Below, piece after piece: positions 12,765-26,300 of a stretch of DNA of 64,000 nucleotides. The DNA lies in NCBI GenBank assembly GCA_009792885.1, contig WMCF01000007.1:5509798-5573797 (forward strand), in the 5' to 3' direction. Origin of the DNA: Eremophila alpestris peregrina. Taxonomy: Eukaryota > Chordata > Aves > Passeriformes > Alaudidae. The position numbers and the translations under genes were made by a program. Position 1 is the first letter of the stretch. Each line of letters starts with the position of its first letter. Below the pieces are notes generated by a model that ran no database searches, was not told the DNA's origin, and saw only the letters and a list, made by a program, of their open reading frames with translations.

Positions 12765-13215
12765 AATGCCCTTGTTCTTGCTTGGACATAATCCTGGAGC
12801 CCTCAAGAAAGTTCACAGAGAACTGGACAAGGTGTTTGGTAAGTTTTCCATTCCTCCTTTATCAAGATTAAAGAAATTGAGATAGGAATGCACCATGTGG
12901 CCATTCTAGGGTTTTAAGTAGCTAGAGGTGGCTGGGATGGGTGCTAGAATATCTGCAGGAGAGAGTACTGAGAAGGTTTCTCAAGCAAAGGGTAGGATTT
13001 TATCTTTTTTTTTTTTTTTTTTTAATGGTAAAACAGTTATAAATAGCCATCTATTTGCTGCTGTTTGGGTCATTCTTCCTTTCCCTTTTCTCCTCAGGAG
13101 GATATCAAGTATTGTGTGGCACAAATACTCTTGTTATAATTTGTGCCCCGAGATTTTCCCTGGAGGAGTTTGGTCCTGAGCTATTCTTCCCTGAACATTG
13201 TAAGGAAAAACACCT
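12765..13215 (+). pseudogene. CYP4V2-like unprocessed pseudogene fragment (exons 8 and 10)
   Basis: Positions 12769-12838 match the 3' part of CYP4V2 exon 8 (27717-27788), reading LLGHNPGALKKVHRELDKVF in the same frame, followed by a retained splice donor at 12839 and intron sequence matching 27789-27960. After an internal deletion that removes exon 9, 12960-13096 matches the end of the next intron (about 28300-28424) and 13097-13215 matches the first part of exon 10, including FFPE(H/N)CK. The exon-10-like part keeps frame but lacks about six codons including the H-R-D-P segment, and homology stops before the heme-binding loop. Matching introns show DNA-level duplication, not retroposition. 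It lies about 4.1 kb upstream of CYP4V2 in the same orientation. It cannot encode a working P450. Confidence 0.8.
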
Positions 13216-13369
13216 GCGTGGTTTCCAAATATTTAATGTTGTTGATAGTTTGCATGCATCCATCACTTTGTAATGGACTTTTCTGGTCTCACTAGGGGGT
13301 GATGTGGAAGACATTTCACCCATATTTTCCCTTTCAGCCTTGTTTCATGGTAAGCTTTTCAGCTGAGTG

Positions 13370-13935
13370 TAGGTGTCATGGTGTCAGCAGCAGGGCTGCT
13401 ACTGAGGAGGCCTCTCTAAAAAAAGGCTAGAGAGGAGAACAAAATTCCTGCTGGCTGCACTCTGGATCCACTGCAGGACATAGCTGAGCTCAGCAACCAA
13501 GCCAGTGTTACCTTTATGACAAAGTATTTACAAGTGTACCAAAAAATACTAAACAGACAGAGGAGTGTGGGGAGGGAAAAGAGAGGGAAACAGCAGAGCA
13601 AACACCAAGGTCATTGATGGAGAAGGAGGCCTGCTGCTCCAGGCTCCAGAGTAGAGATTCCTCAGCAGCATGTGGAAAAACAATGCTGGAGCAGGAGAAA
13701 AGAGTGAGAAGGGAGCAGCAGAGAAGAACTTTTATCTTTGTTTCTAACTTCCTCATTATCTGTTTTTAATTGTCTATAAATTAAATTGAATTTCCAATGC
13801 TGGGTCTGTTTTGCCCATCATGGTCACCAATAAGCAATCTTCCAGTCTATTTTAGCCCATAAGTTTTTGCATTCTGTTGAGGGAGGGGAGTGAATGGGTG
13901 GGTGTCTGACTGCTGGCCAAGGCTAACCCACCACA
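13370..13935 (+). mobile_element. ERVL-like LTR remnant
   Basis: Contains blocks typical of an avian ERVL LTR family: a region rich in CTCCAGG and CAGAGTAGAGATTCCTC, a U3/R-like AATTAAATTGAATTTCC followed by GTCTGTTTTGCCC, and the terminal TAACCCACCACA ending at 13935. The left edge is approximate and no clear target duplication was found, so the copy may be 5' truncated or rearranged. Confidence 0.65.
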
Positions 13936-16900
13936 ACTTCTAGGAGGTTGTACAGCTATGACTGTGTTATGTGCAGGCACATCAAATGTGGAGAAAGAAC
14001 TTCCTAGAGCAAATACCAAAGCTTTCATGCTTCAAGAATGCAGGTAGCAGATTTGCAGTGCTGTGCTTCTGTGACCCACAAGTTTTTCCTGGTCTTAAAC
14101 TGCCCTGTTTATTCATTCTTCATGACCTCTGGCTCCCTTAATGTAGTGTGTTGCAAGCTGCTAAAATGCTTTCTTTAAACTTGCTGGAGTTTAGCAAGGA
14201 GGAGGCCCTGTACAATCTAGCCAAATCACAGAGAAGTGGGTGGAATCTTCACTTGTGACCTTGGATGAGTTGTGATCATCCATCTTGGGATTGTGCACTT
14301 TCTTTGACATATTGGTGAATAAATAAACAGGTGTGATGCTTTGGTAGCTAATTTGTGCTAATTGGCTGTTAGTTATGCCAACATCACTGACACCTTATCA
14401 GAATTGCTTTACAACAGTATTCTGTGTTCTGGAGCGGGAGTAGTGGTCTCTGTTATTGTAAGTCATGTTGTTATCCTGCTAGGGAAGATTATGGTTTCTT
14501 AGGAGGCAGGCTTTTGTATTCTGTTGGGGGTGATTCATTCATGAAAAAATGTCTTGTAGTGAAGGATCCCAAGTGATGGCTATGGAACAAAACAGTTGCT
14601 ACTGTATCGTGAACACTAGGCTGCAGAAACCAAGCAAGGTATGCTTGATGGGGGTGGCATCAAACCAATTGGTCTGTCTCTGAAAAACAGCTGTGGTCTG
14701 TCTCACAAATGCTGTTAATCTTCTTTACCTGTGTGAGAAAGAGTCCACAGAAGGATTTGAAGCTGGAGTCTTCCTCAGGATTAGTTCTTGGAAGTGTAGA
14801 TTATGGGCATGAAGGTGTAGTAGCCTAGTTTGGGCATGAAATGTAGTATCAGGCCCTAAAATTCCTCTCTGAGTACTGGGGAGATCTGAGAGCTCTCCAG
14901 CTGTCCAGCTGATGATATATTTTGCAATGGAGACATATTGTGTTTATTTTCTTTGTCTAGATGATGGCTGCTGAGGACTAGAAATAGCCTGTTTATTTCA
15001 GATAACTTTCTGCATAAAAGTTAATCATGTTGCGATGGTGTGCATTTAGAGAGACACTCTTGCTAAGGAAGTCTTTCTTAAGAAAGAAACAGTTTTTCAG
15101 AATGAGTTGTCTACTTCTCTATCATCCCTCTGTGGTATCAGATCCACTTTAGACTTGCTTTGATTTGTTTTTGGTTTGGTTTGGTTTTTTTTCCTTGCTA
15201 TTAATGATGATCTCATTATTTTTTCTTGTTCAAGAATCCAGGCTGCATTGTGGGGACCAGAAGAAGACTGTGCTGTCATTGTGTCTCTTGGCTGACATAG
15301 CTTACTTACAGTTGCTTGTCTTCTGTCAGCACAGATAGATAGGCTTACCCTTAGGCAAGAGGCTGAATTTTAGGTTTGCACCATTAAAAGCATTTATAAA
15401 AGCAAAGATTCACTAACCAGTGGAGTTCTCACAGAAATCCAATACTGAACAAATAGGTCTCTCTCTAAAAAGGAAATGCTGATCACAATCTGGTAGAAAA
15501 CTCATTTCCTACATAACATCCTCCAAGTTTTGTTATGATTCCAAGTCTTGGTGATATAAATAGGCCTCAAAGAGGCTAGACCTCTCATATTTTGTGTCTT
15601 GGGTATATGTATTTTATGTCTCATTCCAGTGTTCTTGCTGCCGCCTTTTATTAACATCATCACCATTAACATCATTGCTAGCTGCTGGCAGGATGTTGTA
15701 ATGTCTGTTTTGCAGTGTTCCCTACTGCTTTCCCAAAGCCTTTCCACCTTCTCCTTGCTGTTTCAGTTTGTTTGTTTGGTTTTTGTTTGTTTGCTTGTTT
15801 TCTGGTGTTTCTTTTTTCCTGTAGAAGGAGCAATCATCAGTTAGAAGTACAGATTTTTGACTCAGAATCACAAATAGTCACTTCATCTAATTATCGGTCC
15901 AATGAAGGCAACAAACTGCAAGACTTCGTATAAATATAAGAGTATAATTATTCAGCTGATCTCCATGCTTAAAAGACAAAAGGTGAGTCTTTTTGTCCTG
16001 TGTGCTTGCTTCCTTCCTAAGATGTCACCTGAACAAAAGAGGGCACTGATGATTGTGTAACTATCAAATACTATTGCCTATGTATTTGCAGGACTGGTTA
16101 TGTATCTGCTGCTTTCTGTCACAAACCATTACAAACAACAGCAAGAGTAGCAAAGTTCATTCCCATTTGTTTACTGTGCAGAAAAATATAACAGTCAGCA
16201 TTTATGATAAAGTCTCTGCTGGGAGATTGCAAGAACAAAGTGCCAAAATTAACCCCCGTCTGATGCCAAGGGTCACGAAAACCTTACTTAACTTCTGATG
16301 TTCTAAGAATTTCTGTCTGTATTTTTATCTTAGTTGTTTTGTTTATGCTGTTCGTGGCACTGTTAAAAATGTTTTTGCAGTCGCTGAAGTCATTTTTGGT
16401 ACAAAGCAAAGAGGATAAATGTGACTATGATCAAAAATACCATTTGTGCTTTTTTTGGGTGGGCAAATTTTTCTGATTTGGCTGTGAACCATGCTGTCTT
16501 TACCAAAATTCTATTTGACCAAAAGGTTTCTGAGCACCCGGTTTGAGAAACAGATGCTCAGTAGCCCTGCAGCAGTGAGAAGACACTCTGGATCCTCCTG
16601 AGGCAGGAGGGGCAGCAGGTGGGTTGGGTACTGTAAAGTAGAGCCACAGGTTCTGCTGCTGCCAGTTGTTTCACTGGCACCCTTTAGCTGGTGCCTGAGC
16701 ATTCAACAGTGAGATCAGTAAAGACCATTTGAGCTAAGAAGCATCAGTGTGCTTTGCAGTGCTGCTGTTGATCAGAGGTTTTTATGGGCTTTGATTTTTT
16801 GTAACCCCTTGAAGCCATCAATCCACCAGAAAAAAGGCATTCTCTCTCTGGCCCTTTAGTCATTGTGTTGGACAGCACTGGAGCAGTTCTCTATGGCAAA

Positions 16901-17040
16901 ATGGTGTTGAACACCTGAGAACAGATTAAGAAAGGTGATATTGAGAGGACTCATCCATCCAAAATCAGTAAAAACGTGGGTTTTTTTCTCTTGGTGTTGC
17001 TTGTTTATACCTTCGGAGGTATTACATGAGCCTGCAAAGA
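13936..17040. other. Intergenic spacer between repeats and CYP4V2
   Basis: No open frame with coding character, splice-consistent exon or strong repeat signature was recognised. The sequence is mostly AT-rich with T-rich runs near 15165-15190 and 15760-15815, and a slightly more GC-rich patch at 16500-16720. Confidence 0.5.
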
Positions 17041-17090
17041 TGGTTCTTGCTCCTCACTTGGCTTGATCAAGTGAGGGCAGGAAAGAACCA
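17041..17090 (+). other. Imperfect inverted repeat (hairpin) upstream of CYP4V2
   Basis: The left arm TGGTTCTTGCTCCTCACTTG pairs with the right arm at 17068-17090 across a short loop (gcttgat), with one small internal mismatch or bulge region. It lies about 255 bp upstream of the CYP4V2 ATG. It could be a structured 5' element or a chance repeat; no known RNA family was recognised. Confidence 0.45.
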
Positions 17091-17149
17091 CTATTCCTTC
17101 TGGCTTGCCTGCCAAGAGGAAATGCTAGCAGGCATTCAGCTAGCAGCCT

Positions 17150-17345
17150 CTCCATATGAGTATTTTTAACTCTGTGTATTTTCCTGGTAAAAAGCTACGC
17201 CCACGGCCTGTGTGGTGGCTCCGCCTCCTGCTCTTCTGGCCAGCTTTTCTGCTCGCTTGGCTTACTGCAACTGCAGTGCCGGGTACAGGCAGCACGAGCT
17301 TTGCAGCAGGGATCAAGGCTTGGAGCACGAGGTTGAGGGGTGATA
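17150..17345 (+). promoter_or_regulatory. CYP4V2: Putative CYP4V2 promoter / 5' UTR, GC-rich and TATA-less
   Basis: G+C content rises sharply here against AT-rich surroundings. Short GC-box-like sequences (TACGCCCACGG near 17196; CTCCGCCTCC near 17219) and no TATA box precede the ATG. The transcription start cannot be fixed from sequence. Confidence 0.4.
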
Positions 17346-20300
17346 ATGGAGATCCTGGAAGGATTCTCAGGGAGACCCCAGCTGCTGCCCTGGGGAGCTG
17401 GGGTCGTTGCTCTGCTTTTGACAATTGTGACTGTGTGCTCCCTGCCCTCCCTGATGGAATACTGGAGGCAATGGCGGATGCTGAACTCGATCCCGGGCAT
17501 CAGCCCCTGCTATCCTGTGGTGGGAAATGCCCTGCTCCTGGAGCGCAAAGGAGAAGGTAATGCCAACTCTCACTGTAGCCCAGCTACAGTGAGCTCCCTG
17601 CACTGCCTGGGGTTTGCTGGAGAGCCAGTGGTGGTGAGGTGCTTCTGTGGCTGATCTGTGGCTGGCTGGGGAAGGGGAGTCGGGTATCAGGGGATGTGCT
17701 GCTGCCTTTAGGTCTGTCTGGGCAATCTGCAGAGGGTAACAGTGTGAGGAGTGGGCAGTGATGAGGCAAGGAGAGGAACTGCATAAATGTGGCGTTATTA
17801 TTGGTCTCAAAGACTAACTAGAGGTTAAATCTGACAGCAGCTGCTGCTGGGCTTAGACCATTAAGTTGTTGGTAGGGTGAAGCATGAACGCTGTGGAATG
17901 TGTTTTAGTGAGAGGGAGGCACGCTCTGGGCTCTTGCAGGAAGTGCTGTTTCACAAAGTTGAACGCTATGTCCTCGTGACTTTTTGCTGTGATCCAAACA
18001 AAACTTGAAACAATTACCTTCCCCCAAGTGAGCATATGCAAGGGACTTTAGCATGCCAAGTTTCTTTTACCCAGCCTCACTTCCAGGGTAATCTGTGACT
18101 TAGATTTATGTGTTAGATGCAAAAGAACTTGCTAAGCATTTATAACACATCCCTCGAAAACAAATCTTTTAGTTCTTGAACTTATTAATGGGACCTTCTT
18201 TTTGCCAGATGCATGAGAGAGCAGTAATGTTCTAGATGTTCCCTTTCCAGCTGGTATTCATTTTTTAACAGGAACATATTTCTTAAGGAGTTTCTGGTAT
18301 GAAAGCATTGTTGAGTTTGCTGCCAGTGGCCCACACTCCTCTGTGTGTGTGATGCACAAACAGTTCAGCCCTGTGCACAGGTGTTGCCGGCTGTGCTGCA
18401 GTGCATGCTGACAAAAGAGAGACTAACGGGTTGTGGGAGCATGGTGAAGTCAATGTGAGTGTGAGTACAGCACTAGAACACAAATTGTCCAGTGCTGACC
18501 CATGCTGTGCCATGGTGCCTCTGTTCACATGGCACACTGTCGTATCTTTCCTCTGGATCTAGTCCCATATCTAAGTACAAATATGAGGGATCTGTGGTGG
18601 ATGTGAAGGCAGGCAGATTTCCCCAGCTGACTCAGGGGAAGCAGTAGGAGGATCATAGGATGTTTATATAGCTGGACTGAGAGATGAATTTTTTTTGTTT
18701 GTTTTTTTCTTTCTTATCCTCTTTTAAAAAAAATCTTCTTAAACAAAACCAAACCAAACCAGAACATTGCTTCTATCTCCAGAAAGAAATTTAATGTGAA
18801 CTCTGGTGTTCTGTGTAGTCCCTAATCTCATTTGTTAACAGGAATCACATAGGTCCCATGTTCAGCCATCTTTTTTCTTGTTTATTTATGTAAAAATGGG
18901 TGAAGTTTATGGTTTGTAATCTTTTTCATTAAAAACATGACCCAAAAAAACTTTTTAAAAGGGTAAGGTTCTATAGCAGAAAGGAAAATAACTTTTCATA
19001 TCATGGGGATTTTTAAAATTGATATTACTAGACAATTGCTGGAAAATGTGCTGTTTTAATCATGGCAACGTTTCAAAAACCATTTTAAAAATAGCAAAAT
19101 AATCTGACACTCTGAATCCTGTTAGATGAGGTGTCAATTAGAACTTCTTGTAAGACCAGGGGACTGTATTTGAGCATCTATTAGGAAACGAATTTCTTTC
19201 TTTTTTTTTCCTTTTTCTTTTTCTTTTTCTTTTTTTTTTTTTAAATTTTTATTTGGGGACCTTTGAATTTTCAGTTCTGCAGAGGTTTGTAGAGGTGTCA
19301 TTTGTTGTTTAAGCTTGTTTCTGAAAGGGCAAATAAGTGTTTAATCCTCGAACATTCTGTCCCCCCCCTCAATACTGCTGAATGAACCTGATTGTCCTCT
19401 CTGAGATAGTATCAAAGACCTTTTTGAATCAAATCAAACACCACCTACTCTTCTTCCCTTGCCAACATATTCAGCTATCTCCCATGCTTTCTGGATAGCT
19501 GAATTGACAAGACATGGACTGGATAATTGCATAATAATGTGGGAGGAGAATTCCCTGGGTTGCTGAGCTCACTGGTATGAAGTCCAACTGGCAGCTGGAC
19601 AGCAGTGTTGTCCCTCAGGTTGATCTGTGGCATAAATGATGCTGTGAGTCTTTGCCCAAAGAGATTAGGACCCCTGAATTGTAAAAAACCACAGGTGCAA
19701 AATATGCTGCTTAGTCACAGCTGCAGGTCAAAACTACAACAAAATCAAAATTGGAGGACATGTGGTACAAAAGAGTTAATTACAGAACCTTTGCTTATTT
19801 TGTAAATTCCCCTTTTTGAAGCTCTACTCTGATTTTCTATTCCAGATTTTTTTAAACAGCTACAGTTTCATGCTGAAGAGTTCAGAAGTTGGCCTCTGTT
19901 CAAACTTTGGATAGGACCAGTGCCTGTCATGATTTTGTATCACCCTGACGCTGTGGAGGTGAGTGTGCTGGTCTCCTGTCTGTTCTACTGTCATGCAGAA
20001 CAGGGTCCAACCTGTTAGTTTCTATTATCTCAATGTAATTTTTGTTAAAAAGAGCTTGGACTTATTTGCCTTGGGGTGGTCCTCTGAGTTAGTGCTAAAC
20101 AAAGGTGTAAAGTGAAGGATTATAAAAAGGCCTAGTCAGAGGGAATTGGGGAGGGGGGGGGAATATTGAAGATGGCCAGCAAATAAAAACACCAAAGAAG
20201 CATCTCCTTTAGTTTTGTTTTCACATGTGTGAAAGCTTCTGCTCCCAAGATCAGAACAAACAAGCAGATAGCAGGGAAGATGGGATCATTGAAATAAGGA

Positions 20301-23300
20301 TAGAACATTATGCAATTCAGTGTTTTTAACAACAATTACAGGTTGCAATGCTTGTGTCTCTTTGACAGACTTCTGCATTAAAACTTGGTGGGTCTGTTTT
20401 GGTGCCATGAAATGTAGTCATTAGTTTTGCTGCTGACAGTAATTGTCCTTGAACTAATAAGACAATGTTGTTTCTCTGTTGGAGTGTTTATTGAAGAAAT
20501 AGTGAAGAGATCTCTCTCTATCTGACAAGTAGTATTTTTTCCTCTCCATTCATTTTTCTGACAGGTTATTCTGAGTAGTTCAAAACATATAGAAAAATCA
20601 TACCTGTATGAATTCCTGCATCCATGGCTGGGCACGGGACTTCTGACAAGGTATAATGTGTAATGAAATATGTTCCTGTTAAAAAATGAATACCAGCTGG
20701 AAAGGGAACATCTAGAACATTACTGCTTTCTCATGCAGCTGCACTGCTGTCTTTTTGAAATTTGCAGAGTATATAATTAGAAGAGGTCTTGGTGGTAGGA
20801 ATGCTGTGTGTATTTCTGAACAAAGAGATTGTGTGCATTGCTTATCTCAGCTGGTCATACTGCAGACCAGTAGGATAGGTCTGAGGTTAGTGATGCTTTG
20901 GGGTAGGATTGAAGAGTATCTGCATCCTTTCCTTCATTTCTTTCATAAAATAGAGGACCATGAGATGTGAGCCTGGGTAGGAGCACAAATCAAGAGTGAA
21001 GAGAGAGGTAGGAGCAGTGATATAAGGGTTTGGTGTCCTCCAGTCATGGAAGGGCAAAGGAAGGATTTGTCTGGGTGATGCAGACATTCAAGAGTCAGAG
21101 CAAGGTAAGTATAGACTGGCTTTGGTATCTTTGAGCTTCTTCTCAGTTTTTGAAAAAAGGTCAAGGTCCCTGTGTTAGTGGTTGTTTGTTGCTTGTTTGG
21201 CGCCCTCAGAGGTGGACTCATCATGCTTTATGATGGGACCATGGTATTGTAAAAGCCAGCTGTGGTAATGTGGTGTGGGAAGTGCAAGTTCATGTGAGAG
21301 GATGAGGCAAGAATTTTATCCAGAGTTTTGTCCATGGCCTTTAGGAAGGCAGTAAGTAATCAGCAGCAATGTGCAGAGGTGAGGTCCATGGGCATCAGGC
21401 ATAGTGTGTCCTCACTGTTCTTCCTTACTGGTTGTTTTGTCTTCCAGAGATGTACAGAGATATTTTGACTTCCTTGTGCTTGAAAAAACGTAAAGAAGGT
21501 GAATGTTCCAGTTTCTGCTGATTAGGGGGAGCAGTGGCAGACAGCAATCTGATATGCTTGCCTATGAAGTGCTCCAAAAGCAAATTAACAGGGACAATGA
21601 TGTGATATTTTTCCCCTGTGAGCAGAAGTGCCAGCTGTGTGCCTGTGGGGCATGTGATTTAGAAAGAGTGAACAAGGACCCCCAGGAGGCTTGTGACACT
21701 CGCTGTGGTTCCCTGCTTGTCATTGGCACGTGGGAAGTGGTTACCTGTCTCCAAGGAAGTGGATTGTAGCCAGGCCTTGAGGCAGTTATTTTCATTATGT
21801 TCCTAGGCCCTAGTTCTCTGCTGGCCTCATTTCATGGTCAGTGGATGAAGGCAAACACAACTGCTGATTCAGAGAGACGATGTTGAGGCCTTGATGCCGA
21901 ATAGCTGTTTGGCCTCTGGCTGGCTTATTCTTGGTCCCTCTGTGCACTGACTAACAAGGATGTATAGTCTGGAGGCTTTTTGGCATTTCTGTTTGTTGAG
22001 ATCAGCTGGAGAAATGGGGGCTTCTGCTTCCAAGAAACCCGGAGCAAGAAATATTTCCATTTGCTCCTTCTGTGGAGTGCTGTGAACAGGTTGAAGAGAC
22101 ATCTACAGTGTGTCCACCTCTTCCAGGCTGCAGTGTTCACTGTGTACTTCCTGTAATGGTGAGCATATTATTTTTGACTCAGATTTTTTTAGCCTTCCTT
22201 CTCCCCATTAATTTTACAGCACTGGAGACAAGTGGCGGTCACGGAGGAAGATGATAACTCCCACATTCCACTTCGCAATCTTGAACGACTTTTTAGAGGT
22301 CATGAATGAACAAGGAAATATTTTGGTGAAGAAACTTGAGAAGCACGTTGACAAGGAGGCATTTAATATCTTTATGGACATCACTCTGTGTGCCCTTGAT
22401 ATAATTTGTGGTAAGTCCTGTTTAGTTATTGTGGTAGAACTGTGAATGATGCAGCGGGTCAGGAGTTTAGCTGTGCCAGTTTGTATAAGATGATTGAAGA
22501 GGAATGTCCTTGAATATTTTCTAAATACATTTCCATCCTTCCAAACTTTTTTCCCAGAGTTTACTATGAGCATCTGAACAGCTGGGTTTGTGGGACTGGC
22601 AGGACAGAGGTAGCAATTCTGAAATGAGGTTGTCTTGAGGAGCAGGATGCCTGGGCAATCAAATACAAAGAAATTTAATTCCCTGCAAAGGGATATGTGT
22701 ATTCACTTGTCCAAGGGATGGTGTGGTGACAGAAGCTGGGAGCAGTAGTAACTTACTGTGTACACTGCATTTCACTTTACACTTGTTAAATGTCTATATT
22801 TTCCTCCTAGAAACAGCAATGGGCAAGAATGTGGGTGCCCAGAAGAATAAGGATTCTGACTATGTTTCTGCTGTCTACAGGTAAATGCACAATTTTGCTT
22901 AGTTACTTTGTTGTTGAGCTGGAATTAATGCTGCTGGTGTCAGGATGGAAGGCCAGGGAGTCAAAGAGTGGGGGATGTAAAGCATTGGAACAGACTAACC
23001 TTGAGTCACTAAGTATCCTGGAGGTGTTTGAAAGACATGTTCTTATGGCACTTAAGGTCATTGTGTAGCAATGGGATGGCTTAAAACTAGGTTAACAGTT
23101 GGACTCAATGATCCAAAAAGTCTTTTCCAACCTAAATGAATCTGTGGTTCTATGATGTCACTCCTAGCTTTTGATGGAGCTTGTCAAAACTGGTATGATA
23201 CAAAACAGGGGTGGATCTGAAAAGTTTGATTATCATTGGTTCCTTGGCCTTTTCCAAATTGTACCACAAGTGTGCTTGAAGTTGGTAATAATTACTCCTC

Positions 23301-26300
23301 TGCAGCTAAAGCATGTGCAAGAACTGAATAGCAATGACAATCAGCCCTTCCAAATGTACTCCAGTTGTGTTTGAGCATACTTGAAGTCTCATATTGTTCA
23401 TTTAAAATACATTTTTAAGTACTTCTTTGTGCAGTCTGGTATCTGGACATTCAAGTAGGAATGCAATGCTTTCAGAAACTGTTTGAGTTCTTGGGGCAGA
23501 TATTTTGAGAGCCTGTCATGAGTAGTCTTTGCAACACTGTCAATGCTTTGCTGAAGTGAGGTGTGAGTGGATTGAAAGACTTAATAGGACTGTTTCAAGA
23601 GGATTCCAACTAAATGAGAATATGCTGTCCCTCTCAGAGACCAATACTTTAGGTTATAAAACATGGTGATGCTGTAAAATCAAGATGCAAATGTGAATGG
23701 CCTTTCTTTCAAACAATGGGTTTAAACCTACACAAAATATTAAGTTCTACTTCATTAGGGTACAAAGAAGATCTTTTTGCTGTTCTTGAAATGTGCTATA
23801 ATTTGGTGTTTTTGTCAAGTAATGTTACATTATATAATTGTTTTGCCCCTAGGATGAGTGATCTAATCCAACGACGACAGATGAGCCCTTGGCTTTGGCC
23901 TGATTTTCTGTATATATTGTTCAAACAAGGAAGAGAGCACAAAAAGAACCTCAACATCCTTCACAATTTTACAGATACAGTATAAAGTCTTTTTTAAGAA
24001 AAATTATTTATCATGATAATTTTCATTGTTGGATCAAAGTTTTGCACTCAGATCTTCCATATGGGGATAAGGTTCAGCCTCCTTGATATGCTGTTTCTCT
24101 ATTGGGACACTGAGGAATGCCCTGGGAAGAAAGCAAGAGCTGACTTCTCTTTCAGGATCTTTGTTGAATTTAAATGAGGAAGTAGACTGCTCCAAGGAGC
24201 CTCAAAACTTTCAGGTCCTTGACAACTGAAACAAACAACAGAAATTCGTTTAACTCTTGTTCTGTCCCAAAAACTCCACATCTGGATCACTTCCAATGCC
24301 TCACTGCCAACTTTGGAACAGTAAATATAGGGCTCTGCATGGTAGTATTACTGGGTTCAGCCCTCAGAAACTGAAGCCTGTGTTCGTTTTCCCCTATTCA
24401 GAACAGAGCTGCTGAGAGGAGCAAACACATGCAGGTCCCCACGTCAGCAGTAAGGCATTTTGATGCAGAAATCATTAGGAACACATCAGTCACTTGGCAT
24501 AAAATAAAGTGTTCTCTCACTTTGTTAGACTGAAAGTAACAGCCCTTTCTCTCACCAGATAATTCCTATGTTATTCTTGCCAAAGTTTACCTTCCCTGTT
24601 AGGATGTTATCAGAGAGGCTTCTATCCCTATGCAAGTAAGCCATGATGTCATTGTATCACAGTCTATGGCAAAGAAAATAATCTTTGACCTTTGGGACAT
24701 ATAATGAGCCATGCTGGCTCTGTGGCTTTTTTATGCTTCCTTTTATTGGAAGTTGCAGCAGTGAGTCATGAAAGAGGCTCTTAAGAGGACCTAAGTTAAC
24801 GCTTGCATTCTTCCCATGCTGGGCTAGTACACTGAATATAAGTAGCCAACTCTTAGAAGATGACAAAGGACTGTAAATAATAATTGCACCTGATGTAGGT
24901 GCTGAGAGAAAGCACTGAGGTGAAGGATGGGTCAATATGTGACATGCATGTTCAGTGAGGAAAACAATGTGTGTGTATGGAACTGTGTTTTTTTTCTTCC
25001 ATTCCTCCAAACAGAATTTCGTACTCTACACCCTTTTAAATTATTCTATTTTTTTAAGAGCAATGCCAGTTTATTGAAGGGTTCTGTTTTGGCTTCGCAA
25101 CAACAGTAGCAACAGTAAAAAATTTATGTCTGTTACTACTGTATCTCGACCTAAGAAAGGGAAATTCAGCCATTGCTCTCATACTGGAGAAAATTTGGGA
25201 AGCTTTAGTGTAGCGGTTCAGAGATGTGTGTAGCCTTGACACAGGGTTCTGGGTTGCCCTGACTTCTCTTCAGTTTCCTGAGTTTTTAGAGGTTGGAAGT
25301 GAGATCTTTCCTTAGTTCTCAGATGGGATAGAGAAGATCTTATTGGTGATTAACATGCTCACTGTGCTGTGGTCATATTTTTGATATGCTGTTGCCACTG
25401 TTGGCATTCATGATTGGCATGTTCTAGATACTCTGGATATGCTTACACTACTTGATGGCCCCTAGTTGTTTATGAAGTTTGGCCATCTATTTCCTTGATT
25501 GCACAAAAGCTCTTCAAGGTTTATTCTATTGGGGCAAGAGAGGTTGGTCATAATTCACTACTAATACAAAAAGTCAGTTAAATTTCATGACCTAATGCTG
25601 ACAGCTGTGCCAACTAGCTTATGTAGACTGCTACAGATGGATGTTGTTGTTTTGATAAGTTGGGACAAAACTGTACGAGGTAGACAGTGCACTTGTGCTG
25701 ATTCGTCATATCTGATGTAATGGTTCTAATCTCAGGTCATTGCAGAAAAAGCTGAAGAACTTAAAAGCACTGAGCAAAAGAAACATGATAATGATGGTGA
25801 CTGTGAAGAAAGTGGTTCCAAAAAGAGAAAAGCATTCCTGGATATGCTGCTGAATGCAACAGATGATGAAGGGAAAAAACTGAGCTACAGGGACATTCGT
25901 GAGGAAGTGGATACTTTTATGTTTGAGGTAACCAAGGAGTTAATGAGTAACAATAAACTCATTAGTTTATTGTTCTTTTTTTGTTGTTGTTTTGGTTGGT
26001 TTTCTTTGCTGGGGTTTTTGTTTGTTTTTTTTTTCCCTCCAAACCCAGGATTCAAAACTTGCAGGTGATAATTCTTGCCTTAGTTCAGGAGGTTGCTTTT
26101 AGCATGATGTTATTTAAGCCCTGGAAGCCTCAGAGAAAATCTCAATGTTTCTATCCTACAGAGGTAGGATAGGAGCACTGGTATGTCCTGGAAAAATTTT
26201 GGACAATGCATATGTGGTGGGCCCTGCCTATGTGAGCAGAGTCTACTCATGAAAGCAAGTGAGAAATGAAAGCTTAGTGGCTGACGTGCACCATGGGCCC

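Larger units (their letters stand above)
10450..12780 (-). mobile_element. CR1 LINE, 3' portion, antisense, interrupted by an LTR
   Basis: The left edge near 10450 resembles the reverse complement of the avian CR1 3' end (variant of the GGTTGGAAGGGACC motif). Reading right, the complement continues through the CR1 3' UTR and then the C-terminal half of its reverse transcriptase, to about 12780. The element runs right to left, is 5' truncated as is usual for CR1, and is split at 12121/12666 by an LTR. Total CR1 sequence is about 1.8 kb. Many frameshifts and stops show it is old and inactive. The right edge abuts the CYP4V2-like fragment and is placed only to within about 20 bp. Confidence 0.85.

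Noticed and set aside
13370..13935. A new gene downstream of the CYP4V2-like fragment
   Set aside because: Sequence blocks and the terminal CACCACA identify an LTR remnant; no coding frame.
17156..17560. 134-codon open frame overlapping CYP4V2 exon 1
   Set aside because: Alternative frame of the GC-rich promoter and exon 1; the correct frame from 17346 gives the P450 membrane anchor and splices in phase.
17367..17810. 147-codon minus-strand open frame
   Set aside because: Antisense shadow of GC-rich CYP4V2 exon 1 with no recognisable domain.
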